From NCBI GenBank assembly GCA_900299255.1, contig OMJB01000014.1, positions 1 to 52,495 of the forward strand: a stretch of DNA of 52,495 nucleotides, given 5' to 3'. Both the position numbers and the translations under genes were made by a program. This DNA is from Sphingobacteriales bacterium. Its GTDB lineage: Bacteria; Bacteroidota; Bacteroidia; Chitinophagales; Chitinophagaceae. Position 1 is the first letter of the stretch; each line of letters starts with the position of its first letter. The notes under the pieces are model-generated. The model saw nothing but the letters and a program-made list of their open reading frames with translations, was not told the DNA's origin and ran no database searches. Below, piece after piece: positions 44,968 through 52,495 of this stretch.

Positions 44968-45813
44968 CTATTTTACAGCGCAGAAAAGCACCTGTCCGCC
45001 TCCATAATAACCTAGAGAATCTGACCAGTAGGTAATGGCATACGCATCAGTGAAACCAATTTGCTTCAGCTGATCAAACATCTCCCAGCCAAAATGCGTG
45101 TAGCACAGAATCCCCTTGTTTGGATTCACCGGGTCGCCATGGTACTCAGGCTCCAGGTGGTGGGTAATCGTGCCGTCTCCTGCCATCGTCGCCCTTATTA
45201 TATTCTCATGGCTGTTGCTGGCAAATGGCACTGTCCAGAACATCATACCACCTTTTTTAAGGATGCGGTAACTCTCCCTGAAACCTTTCAGAAAATCAGG
45301 TATGTGTTCAAAACACTCAAATGTCAGGTAATAGTCTATCTCCTCATCTTTAAATGAAAGCCTGGTGGCATCTTCGTGCCTGATTCCTTTCTTATTTACA
45401 CTGCCTGGCTCATATTCCGGACCCAGATATTCGCTTCCGGTCAGATGCACATACTTTTTCTTCAGATAGCTGTAAAGCGGTGTTAATTGTTCTGCTATAT
45501 AAAACTTACTGTCCGGCTTGGGGGCCAGCTCAAAATCAATAAAATGGACTGCCGCCCGCAGCCTGTTGTTTAGGTTAGTCTTGGGGCAGACTACGCGTTC
45601 CCGCCAGTTTACATGTACATTATCAGAGTAAAGGTAATCTACCAGAAAATTAACCTCTGACTGTGCTGGGTATGAAAAACCCTTTACTGTAAACTCTTTT
45701 TTATGCCGCCTGCACAGTTCATCTTCCAGTGCCTGAATCCTGCTGTATATATGCGCATTGCTGTTTCTGTGCTCAATAAATTCATTCAGGCTCCTTATTC
45801 TCGCTGAAATCAT
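44968..45813 (-). CDS. Class I SAM-dependent methyltransferase
   Basis: This 281-residue protein carries a methyltransferase type 11-like domain in the second half: LTGSEYLGPEYEPGSVNKKG, EEIDYYLTFECFEHIPDFLK and SYRILKKGGMMFWTVPFASN (post-motif strand typical of this class). The N-terminal third (NEFIEHRNSNAHIYSRIQAL) is helical. It directly follows the two-domain glycosyltransferase gene by 2 nt, so it probably methylates a sugar or a glycan intermediate of the same pathway. Acceptor unknown. Confidence 0.88.
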   Translation of the reverse strand: MISARIRSLNEFIEHRNSNAHIYSRIQALEDELCRRHKKEFTVKGFSYPAQSEVNFLVDYLYSDNVHVNWRERVVCPKTNLNNRLRAAVHFIDFELAPKPDSKFYIAEQLTPLYSYLKKKYVHLTGSEYLGPEYEPGSVNKKGIRHEDATRLSFKDEEIDYYLTFECFEHIPDFLKGFRESYRILKKGGMMFWTVPFASNSHENIIRATMAGDGTITHHLEPEYHGDPVNPNKGILCYTHFGWEMFDQLKQIGFTDAYAITYWSDSLGYYGGGQVLFCAVK

Positions 45814-45815
45814 AC

Positions 45816-47966
45816 CTACCCAATTAGTTTTTTGAAAACACTCTTCATGTTTTCTTTGTTAAAATTCTTCTCTACATACTTTTGCCCGAATTCCGACAGT
45901 TCATTCCATAGCTTGTCATCATGATACAGTGATAGAACTGCATTGCAAAATTCAACGGAAGTATTAACTCCTTTATATTTATAACCGCTGTCTTTCGGCA
46001 TACCTTCAAAGGCTATTTCGGTACCCACAATAGGTACGCCTTTAGACATAGATTCAATCACTTTTCCTTTTACTCCAGCACCAAACAATAAAGGTACGAT
46101 TGCTATCCGTGTATTTGTATACAATCTATTCAGTTCTTCATCACTCACATCTGCACATACACGCACTGAGGGGTATTTCTTTTCGTAATCATAAAATGCA
46201 GGTGGCACCTTTGAGCCGGCAATTACAAGCGGTATGCCCTGCTTTGCCAGGCCTCCGTATACCTGATCCATAAACCACGTCACGGCTTCTTTGTTTGGTG
46301 GATGATTAAACCCACCTACAAAAAGCATTCCTTCCCGGGCAGCAAAGGGATTAACTACTTTTTGAACATCAAAAAAATAAGGAGGTACATAGTGCAAAGG
46401 CACGTTTATATATTTTTTCAGGTAGTTGGCTTCATCATCATTGATAATGAGGGCATTATCTGAATTCATGTACATATAATCTTCCTGCGCCTTTACCTGT
46501 ACAGCCTGCTTCTTCAGTTCAGGGTCGTTTTTTGCTTCAGCTTCTTTCTCCAGTCTTAAGAAACCTAAGTCATGCCCGTAGTAAATAATATTGCCTTTAT
46601 AATTAAGCGTTCTTAGATAAGCCAATATAGGTGTACACACGGGTGATCGGCTAAGTAAAATTGCATCAAAGTAGTTGTGAAACTCACTAAGATAGTTCCT
46701 CCAGCTTAGATCAAAGAAATTATAGGGCGAACCATAAAGTACCTCGACTCCTTTTTTCTGAAAATGAATCTGATACTGTATGCCTATATTCTGGTTCTCT
46801 CCAAGAAACTTCACACTGTAATCCAGCGCCAGCAATGAGTCAATAAAATTGCTGATGGTTCTGGAGCCGGCATCTTTGTCAATGGTAGGCAGGTAATGGT
46901 CCACTACCAGCACATGCTTTTTGTTTTGAGTACGGTCGCGCTCAAAGAAAACATTTTCTCCGCTTTTCGACTTCTTACTAAGCTCATCTTTCCACCGTTC
47001 ACAAAACTTCCTGTTGTTGACTACCTGATAGTGCTTTACGCCTGAATTAACATCTGTGCCGTGTGATATACCTTCAAAATGCACCACCTCCGAAAAAGGT
47101 TGATACATCACTTTATAACCAGCCTGCCTTACCCTGAAACAAAAATCTGAATCCTCGCAGTAAGCCGGAGAAAACAACTCATCAAATCCGCCTAATTCGT
47201 CCCATACTTTTCGGGGAACCATCACAGACGCACCTGAAATATAATCTGCTTCTTTTACGTAATTGTATTCCGGTTTGCTGGGGTTGTCCCTGTTACCGTA
47301 GTTCCACCCGCTCGCATCCCGCCAGATGATCCCTCCTGCCTCCTGAAGCTTTCCGTCAGGGTATATCAGTTTTGAACCTGCTAACCCAACCTTGTCAAAA
47401 TCCCTGAAAACTGACAGCAATGACACCAGCCAGTCCTTTTGTACCTGTGTGTCATTATTCAGAAAAACCAGATATTCTCCCCTTGCATGTGCTGCAGCAT
47501 TGTTACAGTTTTTAAGAAAACCAACGTTATTATCGTTCCTTATTACTCTTATGTGTTCAAAATAAATTTTCAGCACCTCCGTATTATCGGTCGACTTGTC
47601 GTCGGCTATAATGATTTCATAATCTTTGAATTCATTGTTGGCATAAATCGAATGCACACAGTTGCAGGTGTACCCTATCTGGTTGTACATGGGTATGATA
47701 ATGGATACAAGCGGCCGTTCGTTATCCGCCAGAATAACCCTGTTGCGGATGTCAAAATCACTGATTAGCAGATTGCTGTTGCTTGCGTTGCTTTCGTCAA
47801 AAACAACACCCTTCAGGTGTATCTTCTTATGCAGCAAACTTCTTACTCCACCCACAAAACCCTTGTTCTTTACCTCATCTGTCAATTCCCTGATAATTTT
47901 CATCTTATTAGGGCTTTTGGCAAACTTGGAAACGTAGATCAGATATTTGGATAGCTTATTGTCCAT
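45816..47966 (-). CDS. Two-domain glycosyltransferase: GT2 (GT-A) plus GT-B domain
   Basis: This 716-residue protein joins two transferases. Residues about 85-320 form a GT2 domain: VSIIIPMYNQIGYTCNCVHS, IIIADDKSTDNTE, EYLVFLNNDTQVQKDWLVSL (DxD-like) and FDELFSPAYCEDSDFCFRVR. Residues about 365-716 form a GT4-like domain: DHYLPTIDKDAGSRTISNFI, MLFVGGFNHPPNKEAVTWFM, and FGAGVKGKVIESMSKGVPIV (nucleotide-sugar Glu). It has no membrane helix. Such bifunctional enzymes can build two linkages of a surface glycan in sequence. A -7 element lies 17 nt upstream; the methyltransferase follows in the same operon. Confidence 0.92.
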   Translation of the reverse strand: MDNKLSKYLIYVSKFAKSPNKMKIIRELTDEVKNKGFVGGVRSLLHKKIHLKGVVFDESNASNSNLLISDFDIRNRVILADNERPLVSIIIPMYNQIGYTCNCVHSIYANNEFKDYEIIIADDKSTDNTEVLKIYFEHIRVIRNDNNVGFLKNCNNAAAHARGEYLVFLNNDTQVQKDWLVSLLSVFRDFDKVGLAGSKLIYPDGKLQEAGGIIWRDASGWNYGNRDNPSKPEYNYVKEADYISGASVMVPRKVWDELGGFDELFSPAYCEDSDFCFRVRQAGYKVMYQPFSEVVHFEGISHGTDVNSGVKHYQVVNNRKFCERWKDELSKKSKSGENVFFERDRTQNKKHVLVVDHYLPTIDKDAGSRTISNFIDSLLALDYSVKFLGENQNIGIQYQIHFQKKGVEVLYGSPYNFFDLSWRNYLSEFHNYFDAILLSRSPVCTPILAYLRTLNYKGNIIYYGHDLGFLRLEKEAEAKNDPELKKQAVQVKAQEDYMYMNSDNALIINDDEANYLKKYINVPLHYVPPYFFDVQKVVNPFAAREGMLFVGGFNHPPNKEAVTWFMDQVYGGLAKQGIPLVIAGSKVPPAFYDYEKKYPSVRVCADVSDEELNRLYTNTRIAIVPLLFGAGVKGKVIESMSKGVPIVGTEIAFEGMPKDSGYKYKGVNTSVEFCNAVLSLYHDDKLWNELSEFGQKYVEKNFNKENMKSVFKKLIG

Positions 47967-47983
47967 TATTTATTGCGGCTGTA

Positions 47984-47991
47984 CAAATGTA
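47984..47991 (-). promoter_or_regulatory. -7 promoter element for the glycosyltransferase-methyltransferase operon
   Basis: TACATTTG on the minus strand fits TAnnTTTG and lies 17 nt before the ATG at 47966. Confidence 0.5.
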
Positions 47992-48058
47992 GATTTCAGA
48001 ACGCAATTTACCATGCAATAGCTGATAATCACTTCTAACATTAGTTAACAAAAAACGA

Positions 48059-48088
48059 AAATGGGGAGCTTTGTATTGCTCCCCATTT
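48059..48088 (-). terminator. Terminator of the giant repeat-protein gene
   Basis: AAATGGGGAGC and GCTCCCCATTT form a perfect 11-bp stem with an 8-nt loop. On the minus strand TTCGTTTTTTGTTAAC follows. It lies 24 nt after the stop at 48113. Confidence 0.85.
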
Positions 48089-48112
48089 CATTATCAGATA
48101 TTACTAAAGCTA

Positions 48113-51100
48113 TTATTGCTCAATAACAATGTGGAATACTTTTATTGCTTCTGCCGAACGAACACTCAGTATATACATACCGTTTGCAGTGTTGCTTCCC
48201 AGCTGAACTTTAGCATCTACATTACCTTCTTTAGCAATTGACTTACCAGTGTAGATTGTGTGTCCTACCAGGTCAGTAACTTCAATTGAAAGTTCAACAT
48301 CATCATTAGTTCCCATGTCCCCAGTCAAAGTGAAAGTTCCCTTGCTTGGGTTAGGCACAACGTTCATGCTCACTGCAGAAGCATTAACCTGCTGGAAGCC
48401 TGTATTGCTTCCTACATGTATTACTACTGTGCTGCCTGTAGTAACGCCACCGCAAGCACCGCTGCTGGTAACCTTACAAGTTACTGTATCATTATTGGCA
48501 AAATGATTACTGATCAGCTTGCTTCCGGTAGCACCTGGAATCTGGAAACCGTTCAGGTACCACTGATAAGTTGGGCTTGTACCAGCTGTACCAGCAGTTA
48601 CATTAGCCACAAGTGTATCACGCTGTCCCTTTACAATATTCAGGCTAGTTGAAGGGCCAACGCTTACAACAGGAGTCAAAATAGGATCGATTACTACACT
48701 TGCTGTATCGTTCATGTTATTAACACATCCGGTTGCAGCGTTTGTAGCAACGATAGTGTAAGTTCCGGCTGAAGTCTGAGCACCAAAGTCAATGTTAGTA
48801 CCTGTACCTGCATGTACTGATCCAACTGGGCCTCCTGCATGATACATCTGGTAATTGATGTTTGTGTTAGAACCGCTCAGTGTAATATGTACGCCAGATC
48901 CGCCAGCGCAATAGTTACCACCACCTTCTACATTATACGCGATAGGTAAAGGAAGTGTGTTTACAGATACGCTGCCTACAAACGAGCTTGAACATCCGGT
49001 TACTGTATCAGTACCGCTGATAGTGTAAGTACCGGCAGTAGTAAACGTTCCGAAAGCCAGTGCTGAACCAGTACCCGTTACCAGGCTTCCCGATGGAGTT
49101 CCACCAATGTACAGCTGGTATTTTACGCTGCTCTGAGAACCACTCAATCCGATTGCTGCTCCTGTACTTGCATAGCAAATACTGCCACCGCCAGTCAGGC
49201 TATATGTAGTTGGCAATGGATTAACCACTACAGAAACGCTTCCAGACATTGATGTTTCACATGTACCACCAGGGCTTGCAATTACAGTGTAAGAACCAGC
49301 ACCTGTCTGTGGCCCGAAATTGATTGGGCCACTTGTGCCCGCTACCGGTGATCCAACCAGAGTTGAACCATACTTAAGCTGGTAATTAATACCAGTTTCA
49401 GAACCACTGATTCCTACTGAACGACCAGTTCCACCAGAGCAATAAGAACCACCACCGGTTACTGTCTGTACAGAAGGCTGAGGAACAATTGTAACAACTG
49501 CTGAACCAGCCATGTTGCTATGGCAACCTGTAATTGTATCTGTAGCTACGATATCATAAGAACCTGCACCAGTCTGTGAACCGTAAGGAATGCTTGTACC
49601 AGTACCATCCATAACGGTTGTACCAATTCCCAGATAATATAATTGATATTTAACGCCTAATTCAGATCCACCCAAAGTAACTGGTACACCTGAACCGCCA
49701 GCGCAATAAGGGCCACCACCTACTATTGGATAAACTGCTGGTAATGCATACACTCCGATATCAGTTGAACCAGACATGCTGCCTACACAACCTGTAGAAA
49801 GATCAGTAGCAATTACAGTGTAAGTACCACCTGTAGTGCGTGCACCAAAAGTCAACGTAGAACCAGAACCGGTTACCGCAGAACCAGAAGGAGTTGTACC
49901 TACATACAATTTGTACCTAACACCCAGGTCAGACCCGTCAAGGCCAATCGGCATGCCACCACCACCTGAGCAGTAATTACCACCGCCAGTTACATTGTAT
50001 GCAGTTGGCAAGCTGTTAGTTCCTACTGTTCTTGTTCCAGTCATATTATTAGTACATCCTGTTGTTGGGTTAGTACCAATCACGAAGTAATTGTCAATTG
50101 AAGTTTGCAGACCAAAATCAATTGCAGTTCCGGTTCCTGCAAAAGGAAGCCCAACTGCTCCACCTGAATTAAATAATTGGTAGTCAATACCAACACTTGA
50201 ACCACTCAGGCCAATGTGAACACCTGTACCACCTACACAATAGTTGCCACCACCTGTCACTGAAAATACAGGAGGCAAAGGATCTATTGAAACATTCACA
50301 CTGCCCATCATATTTGCAGAACAGCCAGTAACTGTATTAGTAGCTTTTACAGTGTATACACCTGCAGCCAGCTGATAACCAAATGTAAATGTAGTACCTG
50401 TACCAATCATTGCAGTACCTACTGATGAAGTCCCTTTATAAAGCTGGTAACTGATTCCAGCTTCAGAACCATCCAGCAACAGTTCAATACCTGTTCCGCC
50501 TGCGCAGTAGTTAGTGGCTGTTCCTGCTGGAACCAGATTAAATACTGCAGGCAGGTTGTTGATGGAGATAACCGCGCTGCCATTCATGTTATTTACACAT
50601 CCTGTCGTAGCATTTGAAGCTGTAACTGTGTAGGTACCAGCACCCGTTTTCGCACCAAAATCAAGCGCCAGGCCGGTACCGGTAATAGCAGCACCCAATG
50701 GTGAACCATTATAGTTAAGCTGGTAGTGTATGCCTGCACCCGAACCGCTAAGCCCAACATGCTGACCTGCGCCGCCGCTGCAATAGCTGCCACCGCCGGT
50801 AACATTATAAACTGCAGGAAGTGCGTTAACAAACACAGAAGCACTTCCGGTCATATTGCTCTGGCAGCCTGTAGATGCATTAGTTGCTTTTACTGTATAT
50901 GTACCAATAGCTGGCTGAGCACCAAAGTCAAGGCCGGCATTAGTACCTGCAAGTGTAATTATTGGTGTAGCACCAAGGAAAAGCTGGTAATTAATACCTG
51001 TATTAGAAAAGTTCAGCCCAACGTGGGCACCGGCATCTCCAGAGCAGTATCCACCACCACCGGTTACAGTGTAAATGTTAGGTAATGAATTCACTGAAAC

Positions 51101-52495
51101 GTTTGCAGTACCGTTCATGTTATTCACACAACCCGTAGTCGAATTGGTAGCAACAACAGTATAACCACCTGCGGCAGTTTTCAAGCCAAAGTGAAGCAGT
51201 GAACCTGTACCAGCAACTGGTGCGCCCACAGGTGCACCCGACAGGTACAATTGGTACGAAGCCGAAATATCTGAACCGGCAAGGTCAACAGGAACACCTG
51301 CCGTACCAATACAGTAACCACCACCGCCTGTTACATTGTAAACAGTTGGCAAAGGATTCAAAGATACAATAGCACTTCCTGCCATATTTGAAGAACAGCC
51401 AGTCAATGGGTTTGTCGCAACAACAGTGTATGTTCCAGCAAGTGTCTGTATGCCAAAGTCAATTCCAACACCAGTGCCGGGAACTGCCGGGCCGGCAGCT
51501 ACGCCATTAATCAGCATCTGATAATTTGATGATGCATCAGAATTGCTCAGTGTAACATGAATACCAGTTCCACCTGGGCAATAAGCACCTCCACCACCTA
51601 CAGTATAAACATTAGGAAGTGGATTAACAGAGATTACCGCACTGCCCGACATTGGAGAAGTACATCCGGTTGATGAATTGATAGCAACTACAGTATAAGT
51701 ACCTGTTGCTGTTTGGTAACCAAAATCAAGGCCCGAATTAGAACCACCGATTGTTGTTACCAGAGTTGTTCCATTATATAATTTATAGTTCACACCTGAA
51801 TTTGCAAAATTCAATCCAACATGCGCACCCGGCGTACCAACACAGTAGCCACCTCCGCCAGTTACATTGTAGGCTGTTGGTAAAGCATTTATGTTGATAT
51901 TGGTTGATGTTTTACAGCCAGTAGTTACCAGTGTGTAGGTAATACTAACCGTTCCGGCAGACACGCCAGTAACATCCCCGGTTCCAACTACTGTTGCCAA
52001 TGTTGGGTTGCTTGAACTCCACGAACCTGCTGGTGTTGCATTAGCAAGTGTTATTGTAGAACCTGAACAAACTGATGATGGGCCTGTAATAGGAGCGGGA
52101 GTAGCGTTGATTACAACGTTAGTGCTGATAGCACATGTTGTTGGCAATGTATAAGTAATTGCAGCTGTACCGGCTGATACACCAGTAACCACGCCTGATG
52201 TAGACACTACGGAAGCAATGGACGGGTTTCCTGTTGTCCAGGTACCGCCGCCTGAATTAGTAAGCGTTGTTGTGAAACCTTCACATGCCGATGCCACACC
52301 GCCGATTGGTGAAGGCAATGGATTAACAGTAATAAGAGTAGATATTGCACAGCCTGTTGGCAAAGTATAAACTATTGTAGCCGGCCCAGCAGCTACGCCA
52401 GTCACCACGCCTGTGCCAGAAACTGTAGCATTAGACGGTGAACTTGAACTCCATGTTCCACCCAATGATGCATCGTTCATGCCAATAGTAGATCC
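48113..52495 (-). CDS. Giant secreted repeat protein with Ig-like repeats and T9SS type A sorting domain (5' end outside window)
   Basis: At least 1,460 residues are visible; the frame stays open to the window edge (GSTIG precedes the Met at 52480), so the true N-terminus is missing. The first ~215 residues are three BIG2/Ig-like repeats (TWSSSSPSNATVSGTGVVTG and relatives). Twelve ~89-residue repeats follow, then one Ig-like domain (SPTYQWYLNGFQIPGATGSK) and a type A sorting domain (VVPNPSKGTFTLTGDMGTND ... NGMYILSVRSAEAIKVFHIV). It should be exported by T9SS and anchored on the cell surface, probably as an adhesin. No catalytic motif is seen. Confidence 0.88.
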   Translation of the reverse strand, partial: GSTIGMNDASLGGTWSSSSPSNATVSGTGVVTGVAAGPATIVYTLPTGCAISTLITVNPLPSPIGGVASACEGFTTTLTNSGGGTWTTGNPSIASVVSTSGVVTGVSAGTAAITYTLPTTCAISTNVVINATPAPITGPSSVCSGSTITLANATPAGSWSSSNPTLATVVGTGDVTGVSAGTVSITYTLVTTGCKTSTNININALPTAYNVTGGGGYCVGTPGAHVGLNFANSGVNYKLYNGTTLVTTIGGSNSGLDFGYQTATGTYTVVAINSSTGCTSPMSGSAVISVNPLPNVYTVGGGGAYCPGGTGIHVTLSNSDASSNYQMLINGVAAGPAVPGTGVGIDFGIQTLAGTYTVVATNPLTGCSSNMAGSAIVSLNPLPTVYNVTGGGGYCIGTAGVPVDLAGSDISASYQLYLSGAPVGAPVAGTGSLLHFGLKTAAGGYTVVATNSTTGCVNNMNGTANVSVNSLPNIYTVTGGGGYCSGDAGAHVGLNFSNTGINYQLFLGATPIITLAGTNAGLDFGAQPAIGTYTVKATNASTGCQSNMTGSASVFVNALPAVYNVTGGGSYCSGGAGQHVGLSGSGAGIHYQLNYNGSPLGAAITGTGLALDFGAKTGAGTYTVTASNATTGCVNNMNGSAVISINNLPAVFNLVPAGTATNYCAGGTGIELLLDGSEAGISYQLYKGTSSVGTAMIGTGTTFTFGYQLAAGVYTVKATNTVTGCSANMMGSVNVSIDPLPPVFSVTGGGNYCVGGTGVHIGLSGSSVGIDYQLFNSGGAVGLPFAGTGTAIDFGLQTSIDNYFVIGTNPTTGCTNNMTGTRTVGTNSLPTAYNVTGGGNYCSGGGGMPIGLDGSDLGVRYKLYVGTTPSGSAVTGSGSTLTFGARTTGGTYTVIATDLSTGCVGSMSGSTDIGVYALPAVYPIVGGGPYCAGGSGVPVTLGGSELGVKYQLYYLGIGTTVMDGTGTSIPYGSQTGAGSYDIVATDTITGCHSNMAGSAVVTIVPQPSVQTVTGGGSYCSGGTGRSVGISGSETGINYQLKYGSTLVGSPVAGTSGPINFGPQTGAGSYTVIASPGGTCETSMSGSVSVVVNPLPTTYSLTGGGSICYASTGAAIGLSGSQSSVKYQLYIGGTPSGSLVTGTGSALAFGTFTTAGTYTISGTDTVTGCSSSFVGSVSVNTLPLPIAYNVEGGGNYCAGGSGVHITLSGSNTNINYQMYHAGGPVGSVHAGTGTNIDFGAQTSAGTYTIVATNAATGCVNNMNDTASVVIDPILTPVVSVGPSTSLNIVKGQRDTLVANVTAGTAGTSPTYQWYLNGFQIPGATGSKLISNHFANNDTVTCKVTSSGACGGVTTGSTVVIHVGSNTGFQQVNASAVSMNVVPNPSKGTFTLTGDMGTNDDVELSIEVTDLVGHTIYTGKSIAKEGNVDAKVQLGSNTANGMYILSVRSAEAIKVFHIVIEQ
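48678..51875 (-). repeat. Twelve tandem ~89-residue (about 267-bp) repeats inside the giant protein
   Basis: Each unit opens with a motif like VYNVTGGGxYCxGGxG, has a core like HVGLxGSxxGxxYQLY, then FGxQTxAGTYTVxATNxxTGC, NMxGSAxVSVNPLP. Units have one Cys near each end (YC and TGC), so an internal disulfide is plausible; a few units vary (unit 11 SIC, unit 6 with an insertion ahead of NYC). They have diverged clearly in sequence, so they are old, not a recent amplification. Boundaries are approximate. Confidence 0.85.

Noticed and set aside
48113-52495. CRISPR-like or satellite DNA in the repeat region at the right end
   Set aside because: The periodicity (~267 bp) is in a single open reading frame with protein-level conservation, so it reflects domain repeats.

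Overview
The window looks like a piece of a Bacteroidota chromosome, most likely from the Chitinophagales/Chitinophagaceae. Four secreted proteins end in type IX secretion (T9SS) sorting domains, three of type A and one of type B, and a fifth type A tail survives only as a decayed remnant. Start codons lack Shine-Dalgarno sequences and sit behind A/T-rich leaders. At least twelve genes have an exact Bacteroidota -7 promoter element (TAnnTTTG). Menaquinone appears to be made by the futalosine route (mqnE). The genus cannot be fixed from the sequence alone.

Layout. 1-3555: an interrupted TPR/beta-barrel gene, then the ribosomal operon rplK-rplA-rplJ-rplL (minus strand), closed by a strong terminator and flanked by neither nusG nor rpoBC. 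3775-10929: secreted or periplasmic hydrolases (S9 peptidase, DUF885 protein, SGNH hydrolase), an interrupted VOC protein, a small hypothetical and a phosphodiester glycosidase-like protein. 10930-11609: a decayed T9SS gene tail. 11610-17863: ndk, nrnA, three tandem FKBP isomerase genes and an M1 aminopeptidase. 18194-22589: a DUF4402 surface protein, a small lipoprotein, a large T9SS type B protein and an Hsp20 chaperone. 22727-23112: RNase P RNA on the minus strand. 23264-29108: a TraB/GumN protein, ruvX, an M43 protease, mqnE, an AlkD-like protein and a membrane-anchored unknown. 29119-35727: a minus-strand run of a YfhO-like protein, acyltransferase, Wzx-like flippase, Kir-type potassium channel and ornithine aminotransferase. 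36035-43901: a fused 2-oxoacid dehydrogenase E1, a secreted unknown, purE, a PhoH-like ATPase, an interrupted Asp/Asn beta-hydroxylase, an esterase, a polysaccharide deacetylase and def. 44105-52495: a secreted unknown, a methyltransferase plus two-domain glycosyltransferase pair, and the 3' part of a giant T9SS protein with twelve ~89-residue repeats.

The genes fall into three themes: housekeeping (ribosome, RNase P, ndk, nrnA, def, purE, ruvX, mqnE), cell-envelope export and folding (FKBP array, peptidases, T9SS cargo), and surface glycan assembly (two loci). No phage, insertion sequence, CRISPR array, tRNA or defence island was seen.

The most unusual feature is a set of otherwise well-preserved genes interrupted in frame by nonsense codons: two TAA in the TPR/barrel gene, one TAA in the VOC gene and one TAG in the beta-hydroxylase gene. 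Family-like sequence continues in the same frame on both sides of each stop. Because many intact genes here end in TAA, a global change of the genetic code is ruled out. Fresh pseudogenisation, consensus error, or much less likely programmed readthrough remain.
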